The notes beneath the pieces are model-generated. The model was not told the DNA's origin and searched no databases. It was given only the letters and a program-made list of their open reading frames with translations. Both the position numbers and the translations under genes were made by a program. Shown one piece after another: positions 44,991 to 57,399 of a stretch of DNA of 64,000 bases. Within the stretch, counting starts at the first letter, position 1; each line of letters begins with the position of its first letter. Source of the DNA: Sclerodactyla briareus (taxonomy: Eukaryota; Echinodermata; Holothuroidea; Dendrochirotida; Sclerodactylidae). The stretch lies in NCBI GenBank assembly GCA_026419785.1, contig JAODTK010000888.1:434001-498000 (forward strand), read 5' to 3'.

Positions 44991-47900
44991 ATGATGAATT
45001 TCTCAGGAGTGAAGTGACCTTATCTACCGATTTTTGTTTGTGGGAATTAACAAACTTTGCATATTGCATAAATAATTTGCTTTTAACTTAATATCCCTAT
45101 CTAATTTGCCATACACATGTCTGCAACTCATTTTATACGCCAACCAAGGTTAAGTACTTTAGGGTTTTGATTCCCCCCTGAAATAGTGACTTTCATGCCC
45201 ATAATCTAATCAGATCATTTTCACCCAAAACCCCGCCAAAAATAAAAAGTTTCATGCATGACCCAAAAAGCCAAAAAGCTCATTTCAATCAAAAGGGCAA
45301 CTGGAATTGTTGCCATCCATAATGGCATGCATGAAATCCCCCCTCACAAATTTCAATTTTTACCCGGACCACCATTCAACACAGTATGTTCCATAACCTT
45401 GCATGAGACAAGGCCATCGCCAGAAAGTTCGGTGATCGTTGGGTTTCATTATTCACTAACTAACACATTATACACCCAACTATTTCATGCAGACCAATCT
45501 CATGTCAACGGAACATCACACACAACAAAATATTTTGCACATATAACACACATAAATTCTAAATAACTGACCAATAAGTTTGACTATTATAACAAAAGTC
45601 CCCTTAATTGTTCGTTTTTTTCCGTTCTGCCCCATGCCCCCGCCCCCCGCCACTCTTCTCCTTTCTCTTCCACTCTTCTCTCCATAATACCCCAATTTGA
45701 ACAAAGTATTTACACTCAGCAACTCACTTTTGACCCAAAATTCAACTTGGAATGTTCTAAATCTCCTTAGCATCCTGTGCTTCTTGCCTTTTAAAAATCA
45801 TTTCCTTCATTAGTCATTGCTTTTTTTTCCACGCAGCCAGGATGCCCCCCCCCCCCCCCCCACCAGCAGCACCACCCTCCCCGCTCTCCCACACACCAAC
45901 ATAATATCCCCACGCAGCAGTCGACGATGTCTCAAAATATATCTTTAGGAAACCTCCACATTTTTCGCCAGTCCCCAGGCAAGAAGAGAGGAGAGAAAAA
46001 ATTTTACAGTATTTTTGAATGTATAATCACCAAATCAATTGGTTGGGTAAGAGAGTGTTTGCTTGTGGGCAGCTTATAACAGCGCAACTGTCACAGGAGC
46101 TATGGTTAACTAGTTCCTCAGTGCTTTAGTCTATCTAAAAAAGCCATTATATGATGGGATTCATCAAATTCATGAACATCAAACACATCAGATCTCGCAT
46201 AAAATTGCAAACGGAACCATACCTACCGAGTTTGGCCAAAATGCTTACCAAGTTGGAAATTGGAATATATTATGCAAATTAGGCAACATACGAGACCAGC
46301 TGCACCTTCAAAATGATCTGGATCAAAAGGTGGATCACATCTCACCAGTTTGTGGGAATCCATCGAACTTTCAATAATTGCAATAAAATATGAAAATTAG
46401 ACACATTAAATGACCTCCAAGTGACCCCGACTCCACTTTTTAATTTCTCGGAAACCATCGGTAGACCACATCCACAAGTGAAAATCCGACCAACTTGGGA
46501 AATTCGCATAAATATGCAAATACACCACTTAATTAGCATATTTCAGGCTGAAAATCTAATCAGTTCATCTACCTTTCTCCAGGTCCTACACACCAAATAC
46601 ATACCTGTAGCACATACGGTTCTTGCGTAATCTCGCTAACGAGCTTTAACAATAAATTACATAAAATAATCTAATTACCCAACTTAATTAATGACTTAAC
46701 TGCCCAAAATCTAATCAGATCGTGTACACCCATCCCTGCTACACACAAATTTTGTCATAATCTGCTTCACAGTTTGTGATAAAGTCCTGCTAACACGAAA
46801 GTGGGACACACACAGACAACCAACACATTCATAGTGACCACTGAGTCTCTCCTGAATTTCATTCAGGCGAGGCAAAAACCACACAGTAAGATTCCACGAT
46901 CAGACAAAATAAGCTGAACTGAAAGGATTTTGAACTTTACAAGGGATTTTCAACTTTTACCCTTCTTTTGACCTCTAGCCTGACCCCACAACAATGGGGC
47001 TCATGTACTCACTATGTGAAACACACATATGAAGTGAGCTTCATCCAGCTAGGTGGCTTTAGTTAACGTTTTCACAAGCTAAAATTTGCCAAAATATCAT
47101 TTTTGCAATTCCATAATCTTGATGAGAAATGACCCACGATCCACTATACACCAAAACAATGGTGTTCTCTGTTAGCATTCTCGATAAGGAAGCTACTCAA
47201 CAAATTTTCACTGGATCACACCACCCACCTAACGAAGATTTCAGATGACCTTGAATGAACCACTGACCTCCCCCCCAAAGAACTAGGACTCATCATGGGC
47301 AACATACAAACCAAGTATAAACTGGATCCATTCAACCTTTTACTATTGTTTACAAGCTGAAATTGACCAAAATATTGATTTTCCATAAAAACACTCCACT
47401 CCCCCCAGAAATAACCCCTATCTTCACCAAAAACAAGTGAGCCTGATGAGGTCCAAAGTTATCCCAAAATTATAGAGTTAATTTACTCATATGGGGAACA
47501 CACAACCAAGTATGAGCTTAACTAATCAGGGTGGGGCAAAATTTATCAGGATTGCAGCTGAAAGTGCTCAAAATATTGATTTTACAAAATTTCCATTTGC
47601 TGCAAGTGAACTCTATCTACACTAAAAACAACCAGGGTTTTTTCTCCTCCTCATCACAAATTTAAAAACACCAGGATTGAGTCAGATCAAGATTTAAGGA
47701 TTAGGATTGACCCAGATGACCTTTAACCTGACACAGAAGTAATAGGGAACAGGAACTCATTATGAGGGAACACAAATACCAGGTAAGAGCTTCATCAACT
47801 CTAGACCTAATCAAGTTATCGTGTCTACATGCTGACAACTTTGTCGAGGAATGATAATTTGTTCTTATGGTTTCAGAGAAATCCTGCTAACAAGAAAGTG

Positions 47901-49479
47901 TGACAAACACACACACTAAAGAGATGGCTAAGTCTTTCATTTATTAAGGCAGGGTGTAACACTGGGAGTGATCTTTGATATGCACCTATGAATTCATCTA
48001 GCCGATCTTATCAAGGGAACCCCGGCCATGTGATCAACAGCATCTTGATTCCTGAGCACAAAGGATTGTGTTGTCCATGCTATTCATCAACTTCAAGGGA
48101 AACACTGATGAATCGCTTCTGGGGGACCAACTATATATCAATAGGCATGTTGTTCTCAACTGGATCCGGTCATCCCTCTAAAAAGGTCATCCTCAGCAGT
48201 ATACAGCCAAGCATCCAACGACCGATTAACAGTCACGGCTCCTGTGTTTCCTCTCTAGACACTATCTACTTACTGTACTCCTGGATTTGTTGCCCTCATA
48301 ACTAACCTTTAATATCTGTTAGACTATAACTGTGCCAAAACCTCAGAACAATCATTCTATATTCCACATGCAGGCCAACCTGAACCCAATCCTATTGTGG
48401 GTTTGAATCTCTGCAATGGGAGATTAGCTTATGTGTTCTCCAATTCATTTGATGTTGAATTTTTTCGAAGCAATCAATGGATTATAGCGTCAAGTCCTTG
48501 AATGAACAAGAGCCCAAGGGCACTGTGGTTCTTGCCTATGCAATTCACAAGGTTGGACATGTGGCTTAAAGAGGAAAACAAACCAAAATGCATAATGCAT
48601 GAATAAGCTGTTTTTCCTCTTCGCTGATAGCATAATTTTTCCCCCAAGATGTTTGTGGCAATTAACGTGTGCAGCTCAATCAGTTTCGCACACGGCACCT
48701 TCAAGTCGAACTGCTATTGTTCCCTCATGACTTTGACACAATATAATTATCATCTCATTAACGGTACATGACATGCTTATGCAATACCATTGCAGTTGTT
48801 GACACCCTCACCCGTCACCAATGTCATCAAAACAAGTTTTGGTTGTCCAGATATTGACATTCTTTAACTTCTAGCCCTGCCGACTGAATATTGTTCAAAT
48901 CGGCAACGAAAACAGGGACGGACTATCTACTCACTATGGGACATCCACCAAGTATGGGAGTAAAATCTCCGTCTTCCACTTATCGTGCTTACAAGAAGAA
49001 TTCCAGCAAAACTACCCCACCCTCATGAATATTAATGAGGACCAACAATACAATACCATAATATTTATTAACACTCCTAACTGATTTCACCAAAACAAGT
49101 TGCCAAATCCGGCCTATGGTTTTCCGAACGCCCCAACATTAGCATTTTATAATTTTGCTTTTGAGGAGGCCCGCCTACTCATGAATGTCAGTGAGATCGG
49201 CACTAACAAGAGCACCAATGGTGCTGTAGCTCAAACCACACAAATGTACCAGGAAGAATGTACAATTATACATTGTTAAATGTTCAAGATCATGAGGCTA
49301 AGAAGGCAGTTTCAAACAATGCCTATTGTGCCTTGACAATGATCTTCATATCATATGACCAAACAGGTTTTAGCAGTCAATGACCAGGGTTACTCACTTT
49401 GGTCACATCCCCCCATCAAAGAAAGCCCAATTGAGAGAGAAAAAGGCAATTTTGCACAATGACCTATTGCGCCCCCCCC

Positions 49480-51110
49480 TTAATTGACCTTTGACCTTCA
49501 CACATCACAAAAGTCATGAACATTGGGTCCAAGTTTGGTCAACATCCATTAAAGATGTACTGTTTTGCTTCTTTTCATCAAATGTTACCTTTTTAATTCT
49601 TATGACACTATATGATGCTGTATCCAAAATGTGCAAACAAGCTGAAAAGAGCATCTCCAACGGGTGAACATTATGACACAGTTGTCAAGAAAATCTACTT
49701 CTTTGTGGAGGCCCAAGTGGGTCCTTGGACCAAAAATCCATAGGTGACCTATCCCATCATTATGATCAAGCATCAGCACTGTAGGAGGAGAAACATTTTG
49801 CGTGATTGCACGTAACGGGCCCTCGGGTTCAAACTGGGCACCAAGTCAAAATTCCTGAGAGCCCTGAAGGTACGGCTACTAGACCATCATGACTGAACAT
49901 CAGCACTGACTTGTGCATCAAAATTTGTAGAAGCATTTTTGCATTATTAACATGGTTGGCCCTAGGGCCCATATTGGGCCTTCAGCCAGAAGTTCGCAAA
50001 CACCCCAATGGACCACTAATCAAGGAGCATCACTTGTAACTTTAAAATAAAATCAATTAGTACTTGTGGAAGGAGATGCATTTCAATTACCAATGTGTGA
50101 AATTGCATGAAATGCGCCTCCCGGCCCAAGTGGGACCATGGATCAAAAATCCTGAACACCCCAAAAGTAGACTGTTAGACCATCAAGTATGACCGATGTC
50201 CCAGTACTGTGCAAAAACTGGTAAGAGGAGAAGCATGTTGCATAATTCCACATGGTGGGCCCTTGGGCCCACACTAGGTTCTTCGCGTCCTAAATCCCTG
50301 GGTACCCTGAAGGTACGGCTATTGACCGTCATTGTGACCGACATCACCATTGTGCAACAATTTGTATGAGTACAAGATTTAACAGTATTTCATATAATGG
50401 GCCCTAGGGCCCAAATTGGGCCCTGGGCTCAAAATTTTCTGAATAAATCCAATGGCCCTCTACACAAAGACCATTACATGTAACTTTGAAGAAATTCAAT
50501 TGAAGCTTGTGGGGAGGAGATGCATTTCAAGCACCATTGTGTGAATATCATAGAATGGGCCCTCGGGGCCCAAGTCGGACCCTGGAACAAAAATCTGAAC
50601 ACTCCAAAGGTACTTCTATTAGACAATCATGACCGAACATCAGCATTGTGCAACTAGATTTGTAGGAGATACAAGATTTAGCATTCTTTCACATAATGGG
50701 CCCTCTGGCCAAACTGGGCCCTGGGCCCAAAATTCCTGAACACCCCCAATGGCCCTCTACCCAAGGAACATTACATGTAACTTTGAAGAAAAATAATTGA
50801 AGCTTGTGGGGAGGAGATGCATTTCAAGCACCATTGTGTGAAATTTCATAAAAATGGGCCCAAAATTTGTAGAAGTAGCATTTTGCAGTTTTCCACCTAT
50901 TGGCCCAATGTGCCCCTTTATGCCATTTGACCTTGACCCTTTAGTGGTCAACGAAGACCCATCAGTCAATAAACATTGTGACCAAGTCTGGTCGAGATTC
51001 ATCAAGTCAAGACAGTCTGTGGCCCAAACAGCAAAATTTTATGGACTGGATAGATAGGAGGATAGATAGAGTGACCACGGGCCACAATCGCTCACGCGCA
51101 TAGCTGGTTT
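49480..51110. repeat. GGGCCC-rich repeat array related to the left edge of the window
   Basis: Units of about 150-300 bases share 'gggccctngggcccaa', 'ctgaacacccc', 'ccctctac..aaggaccattacatgtaac' and 'gtggggaggagatgcatttc' (for example at 50,050, 50,510 and 50,810). The array ends with a GATA-rich segment and 'cgctcacgcgcatagctggt' at 51,045-51,110, resembling the end of the 1-1,060 repeat. A perfect tgacctttgacct sits at 49,485-49,497. Confidence 0.6.
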
Positions 51111-51304
51111 GAGCTTAAAAATGTAGAAATCATCTACTCACTATGTGCCATCCACCAACCAAATATGGGAGTAACAACTCTTTCCATCCTCCACTTATTG
51201 TGTTCATCCTGAAATCTTCAGCAAAACCAATTCAAGCCCCACCCTTATGAATATTGATGAGGACCAACAATAGAAGGGGCCAATACCACATATTTTAGTA
51301 TTTT

Positions 51305-51335
51305 CAAAAGTTTTAACAAGACGTTAAAACTTTTG
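51305..51335. repeat. Perfect hairpin, 13-bp arms
   Basis: 'caaaagttttaac' at 51,305-51,317 is exactly reverse-complemented at 51,323-51,335 with loop 'aagac'. It lies in old repeat sequence. It could be a palindromic scar or simply chance in A/T-rich DNA. Confidence 0.7.
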
Positions 51336-51990
51336 ACCTCATTGCCTTCGGACCTGACCCAAAACGGTCACTTACTTTGCTGCATGGGGCACTAACATAC
51401 CAAATTTTGAGTTTCATCAACACAGGTAGGGTGGAGTTATGTTCACAAGCCAATATTGACCAAAACATCCATTTTCTGTGAGAGTCGCATATTTTTTTGA
51501 AACTGCAGTTCTGTTGGTGTGCCGAATGTGCCTCGGAAGCTGTTCGATAATTTTAAACAACTGGAACATTAGGCGTTCTGTGTGGTTTTTTACCCGAGTG
51601 AACTGAGCACCATGAAAGTACAGGCAAAACATTGCGGCACTCCACCCGAATAGTATTTCCTGTGCCATCTTGCATTCCCCCCCCTCCTTTGCATATAGTT
51701 TTCAGGTCATGTGAAAACCGCACTAGCATCAGCTATGTAATCATGAGGTCAGTGCGGCATGACCCAAAAAACCTAACTCAAAAAGTTGCCCACTCATTTC
51801 CTTCAAGCTGTCACGATGTCTCACATATGTATGAGAGAAAACCCCACTTTGACTGCTGTTGACCATGAGCCACTAATTTACTGGACGTAAACCTACATAC
51901 TGAGGATGAGCCCTAACTGAACTGATCTTTGCCGACCTCGAGTTATCGTGGTTACAAGGTGATTTGGAGTAACCATTGTCAACCATAGGT

Positions 51991-52076
51991 TGACATAGGC
52001 TCCGAACCCCAAACCATCTACTCCACATCGTATGGTTGACATAGGCTCCGAACCCCAAACCATCTACTCCACATCG
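51991..52076. repeat. Tandem duplication, 46-base unit, two copies
   Basis: The sequence beginning 'tgacataggctccgaacccc' at 51,991 is repeated exactly from 52,037, through 'atctactccacatcg'. The identity suggests a very recent duplication or an assembly artefact. Confidence 0.85.
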
Positions 52077-52937
52077 CCAACCTACATGCTAAGTGTGAGC
52101 CCTCTATTTGTAGGAGATTTATGTTTACAAGCCTTCCACCTCCATCGTGATCATGTGACCTCAACCAAACCCAAAAGAGAATAGGGACTGTCTACTCTTC
52201 AGACCAACAAAAAATCTCAGTTATATGCCCTCTACATATTTCCATTGAGCAGCCACTATGAATACCAGATTTCAGATTGACCGCGTTAACCCAAGTGACC
52301 TTGAAACTTCCCCCAAACTATAAGCCAGTTCGTAGTTCAAAGTGCGCATGCTCACCACAGAACAATATCGTTCAGCTTATTTTTAATTGTCACCACTATT
52401 TGAAAAACGCAACCACTTATACATAGTTTTTTGATGTTTGTTTGTAAGAATGGGAATCTTCGAGTTTTGGTGATGACAAGTTTGGTAATTTTCGCAGGGG
52501 AGTTTCAAAAGATCGTTCTGCACACTGTTTCTTCAACGTCGAACTGCGGTCATTCCCCTATGACATTTGACACAATTCATCATCATCTCATTAACTGTAA
52601 CTCGAACTGGATTATCAGGAACATCTATGCCACATGACAAACCTACTTGCCAAGTTGACATACTGTTGCGAACCGATTAAACTCGGAGAACCACTGCCAG
52701 TTAACAATTCTCGTAGTATTTGAACAACTTGATTTGGTCTCTCAAGCCAAGAAATTCGCACGAAACATAGCCAGTGGACCAAGTATGGTGCCAAAAAGAA
52801 CATTGACAAAGGCCTCCGGAAAAACCTTCAAGTGTTGTCAGGCACATTTACGTCTGAACATTCACATCTGTGTGAGGTTAGATTGATTAAATCATTGATA
52901 TCTGGATGGGGGCATTTCTGTCTCCCCTCTGCTCCAG

Positions 52938-53001
52938 GATCGATGCCGATGGTTACGTGGGATGTGACCACTGTACAGTACAAATCCTGTGGAATCAACG
53001 T
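52938..53001 (+). CDS. Candidate orphan exon
   Basis: A 64-base segment sits between a good polypyrimidine acceptor (ctcccctctgctccag) and a strong donor (gtaagta). One frame is open and reads 'IDADGYVGCDHCTVQILWNQ'. The Cys pair and the splice context make it exon-like. No family was recognised and no partner exons were found nearby. Confidence 0.35.
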
Positions 53002-53419
53002 GTAAGTATACCAAAATATGCATATCGCAGCACTCCCATATTAGTACTAACTAGTTCAGTAACTTTTTACAATCCTGCCTCTCTAATGAGAAATTATGTA
53101 TTGAGTTAATTAGTACTGTTCGAGAGTTAGGATTGCTCTGCCGACCTAGGTGTAAATTCGCACAAATGTCCACTATAGGGAATGGGGTATATGGTTTTTA
53201 TAGTGATGGGTTGGACAGTGGACGTTGTTTCATCACAATGACTGCAGGCCATCTTGGATTTGGATTAAAGTTATTCCTTCGTAGGGCGATGGCGTGAAAG
53301 ATCGCTTCTCTGATCTATCTGGAACTGTGTAACGGGTTGGTATAGCCAAGCGTACACTATGCATGCACATTCAAGGTTGCTTTGTCTCTGTCAACGGAAC
53401 TAATGAGGGTGCGCGCATT

Positions 53420-55045
53420 TTTATCCTCTCTACTGTTGCAGCGAGTTTCACATACTCGCCCCAGCATTGTTTTTATAGGTTGTGCGTGAGCCAGTGTGAT
53501 GGGGATTCTAGTGCGGTGTGTACGCAGAGGGGACATCTTCATGAACACTGTGTTGATGTGTTCTGTCTGTAAAGTTACTGATGTGGCAGGAGGTCAGGAG
53601 TTTCACATACGCGCCCCAACGTTGTTTTTATAGGTTGTGCGTGAGCCAGTGTGATGGGGATTCTAGTGCGGTGTGTACGCAGAGGGGACATCTTCATGAC
53701 CACTGTGTTGATGTGTGCTGTCTGTAAAGTTACTGTTGTGGCAGGAGTTTCACATACGCGCCCCAACGTTGTTTTTATAGGTTGTGCGTGAGCAGTGTGA
53801 TGGGGATTCTAGTGCGGTGTGTACACAGAGGGGACATCTTCATGAACACTGTGTTGATGTGTTCTGTCTGTAAGTTACTGATGTGGCAGGAGTTTCACAT
53901 ACTCGCCCCAGCATTGTTTTTATAGGTTGTGCGTGAGCCGTGTGATGGGGATTCTAGTGCGGTGTGTACGCAGAGGGGACATCTTCATGAACACTGTGTT
54001 GATGTGTGCTGTCTGTAAAGTTACTGATGTGGCAGGAGTTTCACATACGCGCCCCAACGTTGTTTTTATAGGTTGTGCGTGAGCCATGTGATGGGGATTC
54101 TAGTGCGGTGTTTGCGCAGAGGGGACATCTTCGTGAACACTGTGTTGATGTGTTCTGTCTGTAAAGTTACTGTTGTGGCAGGAGTTTCACATACGCGCCC
54201 CACGTTGTTTTTATAGTTGTGCGTGAGCAGTGTGATGGGGATTCTAGTGCGGTGTGTACGCAGAGGGGACATCTTCATGAACACTGTGTTGATGTGTTCT
54301 GTCTGTAAGTTACTGATGTGGCAGGAGTTTCACATACTCGCCCCAGCATTGTTTTTATAGGTTGTGCGTGAGCCAGTGTGATGGGGATTCTAGTGCGGTG
54401 TGTTCGCAGAGGGGACATCTTCTTCATGACCACTGTGTTGATGTGTTCTGTCTGTAAAGTTACTGTGGTGGCAGGAGTTCCACATACGCGCCCCAACGTT
54501 GTTTTTATAGTTGTGCGTGAGCCAGTGTGATGGGGATTCTAGTGCGGTGTGTACGCAGAGGGGACATCTTCGTGAACACTGTGTTGATGTGTTCAGTCTG
54601 TAAAGTTACTGTTGTGGCAGGAGTTTCACATACTCGCCCCAACGTTGTTTTCATAGGTTGTGCGTGAGCAGTGTGATGGGGATTCTAGTGCGGTGTGTAC
54701 GCAGAGGGGACATCTTCATGAACACTGTGTTGATGTGTGCTGTCTGTAAAGTTACTGTTGTGGCAGGAGTTTCACATACGCGCCCCAACGTTGTTTTCAT
54801 AGGTTGTGCGTGAGCCAGTGTGATGGGGGTTCTAGTGCGGTGTGTACGCAGAGGGGACATCTTCATGAACACTGTGTTGATGTGTTCTGCCTGTAAAGTT
54901 ACTGTGGTGGCAGGAGTTCCACATACGCGCCCCAACGTTTTTATAGGTTGTGCGTGAGCCAGTGTGTGTGATGGGTATTCTAGTGCGGTGTATGCGCAGA
55001 GGGGACATCTTCGTGAACACTGTGTTGATGTGTTCTGTCTATAGT
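53420..55045. repeat. Satellite array, unit about 146 bp, about 11 copies
   Basis: 'cacatac(g/t)cgcccca' recurs at 53,449, 53,604, 53,751, 53,896, 54,042, 54,188, 54,331, 54,481, 54,627, 54,773 and 54,920. Each unit continues through 'tgcgtgagccagtgtgatgg', 'cgcagaggggacatcttc' and 'cactgtgttgatgtgt'. Copies are about 95% alike, differing by point changes and 1-5 base indels. Long minus-strand frames across copies follow from repetition and are not evidence of a gene. The array stops sharply at about 55,040. Confidence 0.93.
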
Positions 55046-56199
55046 ATATTTCTGTTCAAAGTTTTGTTTGGACCCAGGTCACTGATGATTACGTATCATA
55101 CTTCTATTTGCTGATTGATTTCATCTGCTGGCCAGTCAGACACTGCATTCATATTTTAGTAATCATAAATCTTCAATTCAAACTACAAATTGTAGGGGTG
55201 GCATGATATCATATGGCAGTTAATATTACATTGATGATTTCTATTCATTCATTTGTTGTTCTTGGCTGGCTTTCCCTCGGATCTTCATATCCTATGTAAA
55301 GTTTGGGGACGAGTCAATACAGTCCAGGGCATAACGGCGGTAAATCTACAGGCCGTTACGACCCAAACTGCATCGGGCGAACCTTTCCGACAACAAATGA
55401 ATAAATAGAAATCATCACTGTATGAACTTGAAACCTTTTTTTGGGGCAACTTTTACCACCGAGACTTCGAAATCACTGCCGTGTTTTCGGAACGATCCAG
55501 AGTCTTGATTCTTTTTGCGTGAAACCCTCAAATAGAGAGCAGCAGTCATGGCACAGAACCCACTTTCGAACTCCTCCGAAATTTACCTCGGGTGGACACC
55601 TGTGCCAAGTTTCGTATCCATTGTATGAAAAGTTAAAACCTACTGCGCTAAAACGTTAAAACCTACTATGCAGCTGAAAGTGCATTTGCCGTCTCTGCTA
55701 GAGATCCAAGTTTCCAGATATTATCATTTTCAGGGATTAAACTAATGAAAATAATGCCAAGGGAGCCGACATGGCGAGGCTCGGTCACCCAGGATTTGCA
55801 GATAATGCTGGTTGCATGCAGATTCACTAGTGAATGCTCTTGAACCCGCCGCCCCCCTAATGAGGTATTGGATCCGTAGGGACCAAGATCAAGTGGTGTA
55901 CCTTGGAGCAGGAGTTCGAAGGTGTGTGTACCTTGGAGCACAGAGTTCAAGGTAAACCCCATTGGGATGGATCAAGTCCTGTGGGGGATCGTGAACATGT
56001 GAGACAGTGTTGGGAATAGATTCCGAGTCTTTCCTACTACCATGGTGTCAAAAGTGACTTATTGTGCAAAGCAGGTCAGAGACTCCTCAGATTGGCAAAT
56101 TGTTTCAAGGTCACTGGATAGCAACCTCTGATTTCAGCCCGAAAACACATTAGGAAGGTTCAGCTCTATTGTACTTGGTGAGGCATGGATGCCTACGAT

Positions 56200-56925
56200 C
56201 GGGGCTGAAATCTCAATTCTTTGCAGCATTCTTTGCTACCACAGGCAACATCATTCCAGAACATCAGAGTGCTCAGCGAGGCAAGGGTCATTTCCCCCCG
56301 GACTCTCGGCAATCCACTGCACTTCTCCGGGCACATGCATGCCTTCTGTGGTCCAACAGATGCTGCATTCGGTCTTCTGGTACAGTGCGTCCTCGTAGCC
56401 CCACTTTGTACTTCAGGAAATAGGTAGATGGATCACTTGCCTGGAGGTCAGGCAGTCTATGCCTCAAATTGCATCCACTATGGTATTTCTGATCTCTACC
56501 TTCTGCAGACCGATTAGAATTTTGTTAATTCAGGTTGTAGCCAGATATATGCCAAGGGATGGGACAGCCAGTAGAGAGCTTCCAGAAGCACCAGTGGTGT
56601 TTATAGGAGGTACAATTATACATTTAAACATTGGTCCTTGCGCCATGCACATATGCCAGCTTCAGACAAGGGCTCAATATTTTGGATAGTTAACACTCCC
56701 AACTCCGATCTGATATGGTCACTAACGGCACGGGTGGGATAAGAGCGAACAACGATACAAAAGGGCACCCCAGCACTCCCGGTAAATGACCTCGCTGCGG
56801 GAGTGACGCATACTAATCACACGCCACAGGTGCCCCACTAGAGTGCTCAAAAAATTGGGTTAGCGTGAGCACACGGACCTGCGAGTGAACAGAGCGGTTA
56901 AAGGCAAAAGATAGTGTAATCGTAG
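56200..56925 (+). repeat. Duplicated gene-like module, copy 1
   Basis: It contains a frame encoding 'FFATTGNIIPEHQSAQRG' (56,229-56,282) and, near 56,560-56,610, 'PRDGTASRELPEAPVVFIGG'. It ends near 'cgagtgaacagagcggttaa'. A related module follows at 56,925. The coding-like pieces are open only in short stretches and no family was recognised. It may be a decayed tandem gene duplicate or a repeat that carries a reading frame. Confidence 0.45.
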
Positions 56926-57390
56926 CATTCTTTGCTACTACTGGCATGATCATGTCGGATCATCCGGGTGCTCAGCGCGGCAGGACCGGTATCCCGCTGG
57001 ATATTTGCTAGGGGATGGGGCAGAGCCAGTCGAGGTTTCCAGAGTATCAGTGTTTCATAGGAGGCACCACAGGAATTGTTCTCAAAAATTAAAGTTGCAG
57101 ACTAGCCATAGCGCCATACTTGCTCACGAGTCTGTCAACTGCGCTATGCATATAGGCCAGGATTGGACATACAGGTTTTTGCATGGTTCACCCTTCCCCA
57201 TGGTGGGATATTGATCCGATAGGGTCACAGGGAGGCAGAGCACAGGTGGGATGCTGACGAACGACTGAAGATGCACCCAGCATTCCAAACAGACTGACCT
57301 CCCCGACAGGATGACATCACACCAGTCACGCTTGAAAGGACTGGGGAAGCGTGACCTGCGGGTGAACCGAGAGGTTAGGTGAGCAGAGTG
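56925..57390 (+). repeat. Duplicated gene-like module, copy 2
   Basis: It begins 'gcattctttgctactactgg', encoding 'FFATTGMIMSDHPGAQRG'. It continues with a match to the 'ggatgggacagccagt..ttccagaa..atcagtg' region of copy 1 and ends 'cgggtgaaccgagaggtt'. It is about 240 bases shorter than copy 1. Twelve of 18 residues agree between the best frames of the two copies. Confidence 0.45.
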
Positions 57391-57399
57391 CTCCCATGA

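Larger units (their letters stand above)
45000..52430. repeat. Repeat-rich intergenic or intronic stretch
   Basis: Old repeats dominate. Phrases such as 'ctaatcagatc' with 'ttcaccc' or 'acaccca' (45,207, 46,554, 46,710), 'cctgctaacacgaaagtggg' (46,786) and its relative (47,884), and 'gaatattaatgaggaccaac' (49,027 and 51,250) recur. C-runs lie at 45,845-45,862 and 49,472-49,479. A 105-codon plus-strand frame at 47,988-48,305 shows no known domain. No exon is supported. Confidence 0.5.

Noticed and set aside
53357-55020. Several minus-strand frames of 60-94 codons with repeated peptides
   Set aside because: They follow from the 146-bp satellite unit. The unit length is not a multiple of three and the frames shift between copies.
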